Shown one piece after another: positions 23,196 to 33,019 of a stretch of 64,000 bases of DNA. The stretch covers positions 22,249 to 86,248 of the forward strand of contig JADNRY010000264.1 in assembly GCA_015501585.1 (NCBI GenBank), in the 5' to 3' direction. The notes beneath the pieces are model-generated. The model worked only from the letters and a program-made list of their open reading frames with translations, searched no databases and was not told where the DNA came from. Position 1 is the stretch's first letter. Each line of letters starts with the position of its first letter. This DNA is from Rhodocollybia butyracea (lineage: Eukaryota; Basidiomycota; Agaricomycetes; Agaricales; Omphalotaceae). Made by a program: the position numbers and the translations under genes.

Positions 23196-23756
23196 TAAGA
23201 GGGGAAACAATATTTATTTCAATGGCTCTGGTACAGAGTACACAGCCGATGCATCGGACCGGTATCAGACGCCACTATCTTGGTCAAATCTTAGTCGTTG
23301 TGAAATGATGTGAGGCAGGCAAAACGAAATGATGCAAGAATTGAGCAGCCCTAATGAAAACAAATCAGCGGTGCAGCTGGCTATCCAGCTTGGCACCGCT
23401 AGCCATGACTTATCATCTCTTACGAGACGGTATACTGATTTACAGCATGACTACGACAACACAGCGCGCATGCGCGAAATTCGCAGCCTCCAAGAGAGGT
23501 GCAACAGATACTCAGATGAGTTGGAGGGATACTGCCAGTATTTGTCCACAAGACATGGCCATGGCTCTCCTCGTTACAAGGAGGAAAGCCAGTCTGGGAA
23601 ACGCCGATGGGTAGAAGCTCCAGCTTCTACCGTATTCTTGTCTAACAACAACTCAGTGTCATTCAACATTGATACACTGCCAAGATATCAGTATTTTTCT
23701 GCCATAAAAGGCTAGGAAATATATTACATTTTTCAGTTCATTTTGCAGTAGTTTTG

Positions 23757-24192
23757 TCCCCTGTAAAATATCATGCTTTTTCCATAATTTTTACCTTTGT
23801 AAAAGCTTTGTTTTGACCTTTGTAATATATTGGCTTTTTCAAAAGATTTTACTTAGGAAAAATATGCTGCGAAAAGAAACAGGCGATGAACATTCCTTTG
23901 ACCCGTTCATCAATATGCTGTGAAAAGAAATGGGCGATGAACGGGTCAAAGGAATCCTTTGTCCGGCCGGCTGGCCCGGCCGTAAAATAAATCCTTTTTC
24001 ACAAGAAAAATACAATGAAAAATACAATATTTTGCCACTGTTATAAAACCATTTTTTCAGTGGCAAAAAATGTAGAAAAATAACAAATATTTCCGGAAAA
24101 ATAACTAGTGTAAACCATGTTATTTTACAGGTGAAAAAGAACCTATTTTCCCACAGCTTTTTCCTCTGAAACAAATGATATTTTGCAGGGGA
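23757..24192. repeat. Possible small inverted-repeat element
   Basis: TCCCCTGTAAAATATCATG at 23757 pairs with an inverted copy ending at 24192 (ATGATATTTTGCAGGGGA). Inside, GATGAAC.. and ..GTTCATC segments (23889-23955) form a second hairpin around CTTTGACCCGTTCATC. AT-rich and without coding. It may instead be the 3' end of the gypsy element. Confidence 0.4.
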
Positions 24193-24257
24193 GAAAAACA
24201 CTGAAAAATCAATGGAAAAATGTTATATATTTCCTTGCCTTTTAAGGAGGCAAAATA

Positions 24258-25345
24258 TTGCACTTCAGTCACCCCTTTCAATGTCCCAACTTAGGGCCAA
24301 TTATTCATAAAATATTGCCCCCCTGGGGCAGGCAGTACCGGGCATATACCGACGTTGGTACTACCGGATTGGTAGTACCAAGGCCCGGTAATACTGAGAT
24401 CGGTACTACCGAGGCCCAGGTGCCAGGGGTCCTGGTCTGGTACTACCACCTCGGTACTACCGGATTGAATTTTTCAAATCTTTTTTCTAGGGCCTGGAGC
24501 CATCCCCTTCAACCCATACCTGTCATCCCTTGCACTAGACTATGCATTGGGCATTGATTGCCTGCTAAATGCTAGGCTCACAGCCTGATCATTATCTGAC
24601 TGCTGCCTGCAGCCAGAGCCCACTACCAGGATATTTTTCCTACAACCAATTGATAACCTGAAACCTGTAGTTGCCCTTCTCTTCTATCTGTGTACCTTCA
24701 TACACTACATTTACAGGTTTTAAATGTTTCTATAGCAATACATAATATATATATTGCAAGATGGGTGGGTAGAAAGACAGTACTGTATGCTCTTTCTGTG
24801 ACCCCTCCCCCAGTCTTGTTGTTTTTTGAAGTAGATCTCCCTGGATTGTAAAAAATACCTTTTATTCAAAGTTCACTAATCAAAACCAAAGTGGTGCACT
24901 GGTGAGAAATAACAAATCGTTTCGTTGTCTAAGTAGCTATCAGTTAGGTCGTTAGGGAAAAAAGAAGTTGTTACAAATTTTTGCATTCGAGTGAAATCTT
25001 GTAACAGCTCCATTGGTCCCCCAGGGATTCAAACCCCGGACCTCAGGTTCCCATGAGTGGAATAACACATAGTAACCGCTACACCATCGGACCATAAATA
25101 ACATTAGAGGTTTTATGCTCTTGGCTAGTTCCAACGATTGAGCAGTAGAGAATCCCGGCAGCGGTTGCTGGTGGATGTACCTCCAGCCAAGGGTAGCACA
25201 TCATAATTTGGTCTCTTGACGAACACCTGTTGCTCTCAACATGTCTTCATTCTGATCCTTTCGTTTGTGATATCAATAGTCATGGAGTCGGTTGTACCAG
25301 AGTCGGTAGTACCAGAGTCGGTAGTACCAGAGGCAGTAATAATGA
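24258..25345. mobile_element. End fragment of the GGTACTACC terminal-repeat family
   Basis: Starts CACTTCAGTCACCCCTTTCAAT and runs parallel to the reverse complement of 55633 back to about 54700, including clustered GGTACTACCGG/GGTAGTACC motifs at 24350-24470 and GTCGGTAGTACCAGA repeats at 25285-25340. No opposite end was found. The KDZ transposase remnant stops just beyond (25397), so this could be the subterminal region of that element; this is inference. Confidence 0.7.
25014..25094 (-). tRNA. tRNA-like sequence (SINE head or tRNA pseudogene)
   Basis: The minus strand reads GGTCCGATGGTGTAGCGGTTAC (A box and D arm) and GGTTTGAATCCC (B box, T arm with CCGGG/CCTGG stem), with ends GGTCC/GGACC that can pair. 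The segment between the D and T arms is too long for a simple anticodon arm, and I cannot assign an anticodon. A T-run (TTCTTTTTT) follows at about 24957-24966, consistent with Pol III termination. A tRNA-derived SINE is the likeliest reading. Confidence 0.55.
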
Positions 25346-25396
25346 TGGGTAACGTTATTTCATATAGTGGCAAACACACTACATATAACTAAGTAG

Positions 25397-26720
25397 TTAC
25401 ATATCACCAAACCTCTGTGCATCTGCAAGTGCCAGGGTGTCCATATGCTCAACTAATCCCATATCCAAATCATCATCATCGAACTGATAGCCGTCTTCCT
25501 CCATTTCCTGCAACAATTCTACATGATCCGCATCTGTCTCCAGTTCAATCTCCGTCCACTGTGCTGGTTCAGGCCCTACAAAGCTAGGTCTAACATCTGC
25601 TGGGAGATTTGACAACGCTCGGGTCCAACCTAAACCCAGCCAAATGAGATTAGTGTGCTGTTCATTCAGTTGAAAGAGTAGATTGGCATCTAAACAGGCG
25701 ATAATTTAAGTGAACAAGTTCCTAGAAAATAAAACGAGTTTCATACCATCTGTCATGCTCATTGCAAACATTAATGTATCCCATTCCTCCTTGGACCACT
25801 CTCCTAAAACTGAGAGTTCATACCTCAAATGCTGCAATTCCTCAACAGAGCGATCCCGAACCAGTATTCCTTGAATGCCAGTCCTCACCTGTTCATCTGA
25901 CAACCATAGCGGCACCTCAACGAGGTCATCGGAATCACCTAAACCAATATCATCCCAGATTGCATCATCAACGTCTAGGTCAAAGAGCTTATCCATTGGA
26001 ATCGGTCGAGGTACCACAGCATTGGAAGGGGTTTTACGCCCCTTCACCGCTGCGGCCATACGGACTTGAAGTTGATTGAATTGTTGAGCGAGAGTCTGAA
26101 TTCTAGGATTGCGGCGCTTGACACTACTTTCAGTGTGATTATGCAGTTTCCGTTCCGAAGCTAAGACAAAACACATTACACCCTGGAAAATAAAAAAAAG
26201 AAGTCTACTCAACTGTTAAGTTGTTGTCGAAACATGCGTTCCAATCGGTCTCGCTCAAATTTACGAGACTGGAGCTTTTGACGGAGGCGTAATTTGAGAG
26301 CGCGCGCATTCATGAGGTCTGTGATGAACTGACTTGAAGCCAGGTGATTATAGCGTTTCTTCCCTTCCACACCCAAGGCCCGCTCCCTCGCTGACAGAGA
26401 TTTCTGCACACTAGCCAGTCTGTCACGTAGCTCTGGCAATTCCAGATCTGCCTCCGCAATTTCATACGGTGATACGCCCCGAGACTTTTTGAGTCTAAAA
26501 CTAGACTTAAAGCTCACTACTGGATAGTCTTTGCATGATACGTAGTGTTCATACCACTTGGAGGACTTCTCCCAGTGCTGTGTTCACTGAAACCCAAATC
26601 GGACAAGCTCGTCCAACGCCTGTATTGCCACCGCTTCACGCGCACGACGGCCTAACATTGATATCAAAACATCAGCCATTTCGGCCCATACTCTGAATTT
26701 GATATAATTGATTTACTTGA
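25397..26720 (-). pseudogene. KDZ transposase, C-terminal part
   Basis: Minus-strand exons carry the KDZ C-terminal coiled-coil region: LRDRLASVQKSLSARERALG, then FITDLMNARALKLRLRQKL and RKFERDRLERMFRQQ. After an intron come KRRNPRIQTLAQQFNQL, an acidic DVDDAIWDDIGLGD segment and the tail EWSKEEWDTLMFAM, ending with VGPEPAQWTEIELE. It is the continuation of the gene at 33020-35384; the two halves are separated by about 6.3 kb of inserted sequence. Boundaries at 26720 are approximate. Confidence 0.85.
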
Positions 26721-28989
26721 AACTACCTCACCAGGAGGCCGTTTTCTATGAAACCTTCGATGTTGCAGACCGTTTGGACGATTCTTACATCGTTTCACTA
26801 GTTAGCACTCGATTACAAGCTTTCCCTTCCATAGGAAATGCTTACTCAGAATGATAATACCTTACTAAGGGTATAAAACTTAGAACATGCAAAAGGGCAA
26901 TCTGGGGCAAGAAATAAAATGTACCAGAGACCCTGAAGCACTAGAACGAACGAAAGCAGTGCATAGGCATCCGACGGCATCGAAATACCGGTATCCAGGG
27001 TACTTCTCCGGTCCCAGAACATGGTTACATCAGTTGTTGGGATAAATGCCTCATTTTCAAATAATTGCATAGCATGATGATACAGGACAAGAGTGGGGGT
27101 CAAACCGAGTCCGAACAGGTCCCGTCGACGTCCCCTGCCCTCCCGCATTATACTCCATGAGTCCCCCGACCATAGAGACGAGATTTGAGTAGGTACTAGG
27201 AGGAGACATACCTATATTTCTATAGATATGCTCATACTTCAATGCCCATCAATCAGAGACCTTAGAAATTTTATGAACCCTTGAAACGAGTATATACAAG
27301 TTGGAAATACGGTACAACGTCCCGATACCGGGTGGTTTTCCGATGCTCCAGCATAGAACTGAGATCTGTCCCCTTGGAGCAGTATTTCAAAGATTAGAAT
27401 GAAACTTGATGTTGCAGGGCTTAGATGACAATTATCGAAGCGAGAATAGCTGAGATACTATACCGGTCGTCGCCGGGCAAAAATAATTGGGGTTTTCCAT
27501 GAGGAATTCAACTTTCGTTCCAATTTCGGACTCATTTTCGGCCACTCCGGCGTGATCTCGGACGGTTTCATTTTCGGTGTTGAATTCAGCTTCAGTTTCG
27601 GGTTTCATTTTCAAGCACTGTTTCGGCGATTCCAGCGTGATTTCGGACTCAGATTTGGAACTCTGTATGCCATCATTTTCAGACTGTCAACTATGTGAGA
27701 TTCAAACTCGACCATCCCAGTGTGATTTTGGTCTTGAAACAGCTGTCAGATAACTACCGATTGGAGGCTGTAACGCTAGAGTGACGAATCACTGTAGTTA
27801 CTAGTATCACACAAAGAGCGAGGGATTTTGAGTAGGTGCTAGAGAACCGGTGTAACTGGGGGAGTTATGATTCTGAGAACCTGTCCTACTTACAGTTAAC
27901 AGCTAGCTTATATACCTATCCAAAGACTATTACTATAAGTAGATACTATTCACTATTCAAAAGGAAACGAGTAAGTAACGAGCGAGGAGATAGTGATAAG
28001 GAAAGTAGGCGCCGATGGGCGCTAGAGTCAGGAATAACTGTTCTGTTACATACGCCCTCCAGAGATCGTCCATGGGGATCTCTCTTCCTTTTACCGCCAT
28101 CCATGGTCAACAGGTCAAATATTCTTTATTGACACGTCACTATCATCAACACCGGCCGGAGTTTTGGGGTTGTTCGCGATTGAGAGCGGTTCCGGGTAGA
28201 AACCGAAGTCGTCGGTGACTTTTGGGTTCATGGAGCGTCCAAGGCAATATTAGGAATAGCAAAGGAGTGTTGGGAATGGACCCAAAGGATAGGATGGGAT
28301 TCGTTTCGGGAGTAGATATGTTAGGTGAGTGATCTCTCGAAATGTTAGGACCTTTTTGATGAGTGTTCTTCCCCTTTTCCATCCTAGTGGTTCTGTCTTT
28401 TATCGTAGCACCTCTCTCGGCACTGTGTAGAAGTAAGTGGCTATACAGAGATTGTTTCTCTGACCGAATGTTGACCCAAGAGTTCGAAGAATGACAGAAT
28501 GGCTGTTGGCTCCTTGGGTAAATGTCGCAAAAATATCCTGATTAATGGTAGGCATCGGCGCATAGATTGTACCCGTTTCGAGATTGAAGATGGCAAGTTT
28601 ACCTTTGATCAACGGGTCGCTGTTGACTTGTTCAGCAAAGAATGAATACGCCATGGGGATATCCAGTCTTGTGAGGATGACACCTGTGTGTCAAAGTCCA
28701 GGCAGCACTGGATCTCCCCGACATCTCCAAAGAGTTTTTAGAAACTCACTAAGAGTCCAGACGTCCAATCCGAGGTGATTCGTATCCCACGAACATCAAG
28801 GAAGTATGTGTAGGTACCGCATCAAATGAGAATTTTGTTGTTTCGGACTCGCTGGAGCCATTTGAGAGGACAAGCTGATGATGAATTAGAGGAGGTGTTG
28901 CTGGAGCTGGCCATGGATGGGGTTTCTGGAGAAAAAGTGAGTAATGGGCGTTCGTTCTTATTGCTTTTGTCTATGTCTGACCCTCAATT

Positions 28990-30099
28990 TTCCAGGACAA
29001 TTTGCATGAAGCTACCAAGCCGCGCAGGTGTAGCCATCATGCCACCGCTCTGATCCAAATTCGGATCTGCAATATCGACGCGCCTTCCATCCATAAGTTC
29101 ACTAATGTCCAAAATTCTGATTGCCTTGAAATAATCGCTAAGTGCATCTAAATGGTCAATTTTTCCGTAGGGTAACCAGGTAAGATCGTCAAATTTCCAC
29201 TTTATCTGGAACAGTACATTTGACCTCGTTCCAGAGTGGGCAACGATGTGATCTACCGCACACTCTCCTTTGGCTTCACCAAAGTCCGCTATTTGCGTCT
29301 CGAGTCACCCCGGAAAGAGACAATCATCATTTGGGATGTGAATTCGCAATAATGACGCATGAAACGTGTCGTGGACACTTCGTTGCTTCAATATAGAGGG
29401 TAGGTCCATCTTGAAGGTAGAGTTCCCAAAGTCCTTCAATATCCTGTATGGTCCGATAAATTTCAGTACTAATTTCCTCGCGTATCCTTTAGGAAATGTT
29501 ATGTTCTTGGTGGAGATATACGCAAGATCTCCTCCCACAAATGGAACAGCTCGACAGCGCTGATTAGCGTCACGAGTTTGCTTTACTACTCGAGCATTCG
29601 AGATACCATCATGCGGCGTGCGCCTGCATGACCGCCAGCTTCATTTCTGGGCGTATACTTGGATTCCTGGATATTCATTCTTATCCGTGGAGTTCCATAG
29701 AAATGAACAAGGCATCCGACCCATATTCAAGAAGAATGGTGAGTATCCGGTCATTTCTGAGTGTGCCGAATTAATCACGAATTCAACAGATGGAAGCTTT
29801 GTAACCCAATCTTTTTGGTCAATAGCTATGCACTGGCGAAGCATCTGGGTGACGGTGTGATTTGCGTGTTTGGTTGATCCATCAATTTTGGGGTGGTACG
29901 CAATGGACATCTTCAGCTTCGTTTCAATTAAACTGTGGAGGTGAGTCCCAAACATACTCGTGAACAATGAGTCTCGGTCACTAATAATGTTCTTAGGAGG
30001 TCCATGATGTTTATACACTTCAGCAAAGACTAGTTTAGCGATTTGTTTCGCTTTGTATATCGTTTTGCTAAGAATACAATGTACCGTTCCCGTTAGCAA
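28990..30099 (-). pseudogene. Gypsy 2: integrase and chromodomain remnant
   Basis: The minus strand reads an integrase core end (PPKNIISDRDSLFTSMFGTHL, YHPKIDGSTKHANHTVTQML, where the catalytic E of the usual DGQTE is K), then FVINSAHSEMTGYSPF. After a frameshift come YISTKNITFPKGYARKL, KFIGPYRIL and SVHDTFHASLLR. A chromodomain follows at about 29050-29290 (CAVDHIVAHSGTRS, FQIKWKFDDLTWLPY). The core is incomplete and the gene lacks everything upstream of the integrase. Family is clearly a chromovirus, a different copy from gypsy 1. Confidence 0.9.
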
Positions 30100-30712
30100 G
30101 TCAATGATAACTGTGATAATATCATATGTTCGAACAATTCAGGAGCTATTTAGAGTTCATGTTTGTAGTGTTCCACAGCTGCAAGACACCACATCCATGC
30201 CATGTCATTTGGACAAGAAAAAAAAGGACTTGCAGAATGATTGGGAGTTGAGCGGGAGATTTATCAACTAAGTAATCAACAATGGTATATTTTAAGGACC
30301 AATAAGGGTTTCATCAGGTAGTGGCCATTGCAAAACTCCCTGTTTATAGTACTCAGAGACAATTATTTATTGAGTCTCAGTAGCTGTGCAGAAAGACTAG
30401 ATGAAGTAAGTTGTGGTGTAAAGAAACTGGTGCATCTGCTACTGTCCTGTAGCCATGCTCATAACTGTCAAAGAAAGTACTTCGGGCCATGGAGTCCCGC
30501 CCCCCACCTTTCGGCTTCCGTTGTAGGTATATTCTACCCTTCTGTGGGGATTTCTGTTTTTCCCTTTCCTATTTTATTTATCCTTCCTCTTTCATTTATC
30601 CGAGTGCCTGTTTATGACTTGGCAGTTTTGTGTATTTACTTATATACAGGACACGTTGTCCTTTAACCCTCAGTTGTTTGTCACATACACTTCTGAGGGT
30701 GTATTAAGTACC

Positions 30713-30932
30713 TGTTAAGGTAAGATAAACTGTAAGTATGTCAGTAAGTAAACAAACTAGATATGCGGAAACGATCTCACCTCAGTTGTTCAGAAAGCAA
30801 CTGAGGGAGTCGTATACGCCGCTCGACGTGACCTAAATACCAACTGTACAGTAAGCACGGCGTATACAGAATAGGGATGGTCAAAGCTGAGTGTATCAGT
30901 CCCAATGTGTACGTACGGAGTAGACTCTAACA
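30713..30932 (-). repeat. Solo LTR related to copia 2
   Basis: TGTTAAGGTAAG...GACTCTAACA, 220 bp, clearly homologous to the copia 2 LTRs but lacking the roughly 58-bp duplicated segment at their left end. The hairpin CCTCAGTTG..CAACTGAGG is conserved. The 5-bp flanks (GTACC, AGCTT) do not match, so the insertion has been rearranged or lost its duplication. A diverged repeat of GTTTGTCAC.TACACTTCTGAGG occurs on both sides (30675 and 31050). Confidence 0.8.
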
Positions 30933-33019
30933 AGCTTATACCAGTTTGTGGTGATAGATAAAGTATAAGCCACTGGAACTCCTACTTATGTTTATCTCTA
31001 GCTTAGACTCGTACGTGTTTCACAAGTACATACAGTCTCAATACATGAGTCGTTTGTCACGTACACTTCTGAGGCTTAGACTTGTACGTGTTTCACAATA
31101 AGCTACCATGCGATGTGGACAACCGGAAGAATCAAGCTAAGTAAATCCTGGCATACAGCTCCTCAAGAAAGCAGAATGTTTTGGCGATTGAAAGCTGTCC
31201 AAGTGGATTCTGTAAAGAACCCCAAACTTGACAGTCATGCCTCTGCCTAAAGAGGATAAGAATTCAGCCAACTATCTATATCATTTTAAACTGGGGTATT
31301 TACCGCAAGGCTTTGAAGTTTCATTGAGATTTGTGTCAAGACTGTCTAAGTGAAGCAAGCAGATCATGATAAAAGAAGGCCGAAAAAAGTACCAGCGGCG
31401 CAAGAAATTAAACGACAGAAACATTGTCCAGAACGAACGATGGGAGTGTATCCTGTGTCATCAACCTATGCGGGCAATCCAGAATAGATGATAGTTTCAA
31501 AGTGAGCGGATGTAGGACTACTAGAGGAGATGAAAGAAAGTGGAGTGGTCACAACACGACTCATACACAAGAGTTTGTGCTCCTGCACAGCATCCAAGGA
31601 CTCAAGGTATTGGAGACAGTAGCAACGGCACTGCCGCACGGCCCGCAACAGCTATCCACACTAGATGCAGATTGAGCCTGGACCTGGCTGTGAGAAGGAG
31701 CACTAGCAGAGCGGAACAAGTGCACAGAGGTGATGGAGCCTTGTCTAGAAGGGACACGAATATGACGAGTAGCATCTGAAGACATTGGAGAATGAACAGA
31801 CAGAAGATCGGGGTGGAGCGGGAGTACAAATGGAGACAGAGCTTGTTATCGGTAAAGTAAGGTGTTGGAAAAGCCAGAAACCCATTCTGGCATCTGCGGA
31901 TCTGTGGGAGAGATAAAAGTCATGGAGCCAACATGCTGTCAAGGAAACAGGAATACTCTCTGTCAGACTTGAAGGGAAGTCGCCGTAAGAGGTAGCGGAA
32001 GTGGCGGAGCGCCCATATTAGCAATCACGTGCCATACACACGTAGCTGCCTTTTGACCACGATAAAGTGTTGAAACCCCAGCAATCCAGCCAACCCAAAC
32101 GGGAATGTGACTACTAAACTGAAAATGAAACTGAGACGAGAAACAAAACGGAAAACAAAACTGAATCGCCGAGTTCAAGACCGAAATCAGGTCGGAACCG
32201 CCGAATGTGATCCCGAAAGTGAAACCCAGGTTGTAATCAACACCGAATGATCCAATAATATTGTCCGGTGAGGACCTTCATAGAGATACATCGTTCTTCA
32301 AGTCCTCCCTCACTTATAGAACCTGTGAACTACTGGTTCACACTTACTTACAGTCATAAGTCACTGTAAGTACTGACAATCAAGAATGAATGAAAAAGAA
32401 CATACCAAGAACTCGAGATTGAACATCTATGATCCGAAATGGAACTGAATAGAGTGAAACGACCTCATGGGGCGGTCTCTGTTCACCGTTTCCGGGTCTG
32501 ATGTAAAATTTCACAATAGAATTGACCATATGATGCCATACAGCCTCGTATGCAGAGCACATGCTCCCCTTACCAATACTCTTGGCTTCCTTGGGTATAT
32601 AATCAAGGGGAGACCTCCAGAAAGAGCAGGCATCCCTCCCCCCCAGGTTAACTGGCTTGCTGTCAAGCTTGTAGTAATAGGGTGCTTCTGGCAGAAGAAA
32701 GAACAGAATTATTCAGAGTGCTTTTGCTTCTGACAGAACTTGAATGAACTTGGATTGCATTTGAACAGACAAAGAAAGAGACCTTGCACTTGTTGTTGTT
32801 GTTGTTGATTGATTGAAAGTTAAAGTCCCAGTCTTGTCTTGTTTGAAAGTTTTGAAGTCCAGAGTCTTGTTTTGAAAGGAATAGTTAAAGAGAACCCCAG
32901 AGACTATAGAGCATTTTGTGCAATAGAGTCCATTGATCAATCTTGAATTACCCCCAGAACTCAAAAGTCTGATTGTGTGTTTGTGTTGGTGTTGTTTTGC
33001 CTTCTGCCCACCTACCCAT

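Larger units (their letters stand above)
20279..23352. mobile_element. PIF/Harbinger DNA transposon, 3074 bp
   Basis: The terminal inverted repeats begin AGGGCTGCTCAATTCTTGCAT and match over about 55 bp with a few differences. They are flanked by 3-bp AAT duplications at 20276-20278 and 23353-23355. Inside are the two genes expected of Harbinger elements: a Myb/SANT-like protein (plus) and a DDE transposase (minus), convergent, with 3' ends about 115 bp apart. Full-length at both ends but disabled by stops in the Myb-like gene. Confidence 0.92.
19778..23715 (+). pseudogene. Extra ORF downstream of gypsy pol, split by the Harbinger element
   Basis: Coding parts are 19778-20278 (167 codons) and 23356-23715 (119 codons plus stop). 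They are in frame with each other once the Harbinger element (20279-23352) and one AAT copy are discounted, giving about 286 residues. The N-terminal third is low-complexity with a run of six glutamines and many proline/glutamine/asparagine residues. The middle has a possible zinc ligand pair CPHCQNF after HPNIGCRLHEILNMGI. The second part looks coiled-coil-like (LSSLTRRYTDLQHDYD, REIRSLQERCNRYSDELE). It is neither a CCHC gag nor an obvious envelope protein: no signal peptide or membrane segment is seen. It follows gypsy pol by 225 bp and may belong to that element or be an unrelated gene. I do not recognise the family. Confidence 0.6.
26740..33019. other. About 6.3 kb inserted between the halves of the KDZ gene
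   Basis: Contains a gypsy remnant (28990-30099) and a solo copia LTR (30713-30932). The rest has only short frames. TTTCGG..TTTCATTTTC-type repeats occur at 27480-27640 and, inverted, at 32080-32230, so the insert may itself have inverted ends. A (GTT)n run lies near 32790. I recognise no further genes at 26740-28990, 30100-30700 or 30940-33015. Confidence 0.5.

Noticed and set aside
28826..29053. Plus-strand acidic frame near 28.9 kb
   Set aside because: It overlaps antisense to the gypsy 2 chromodomain end, which is recognisable on the minus strand.
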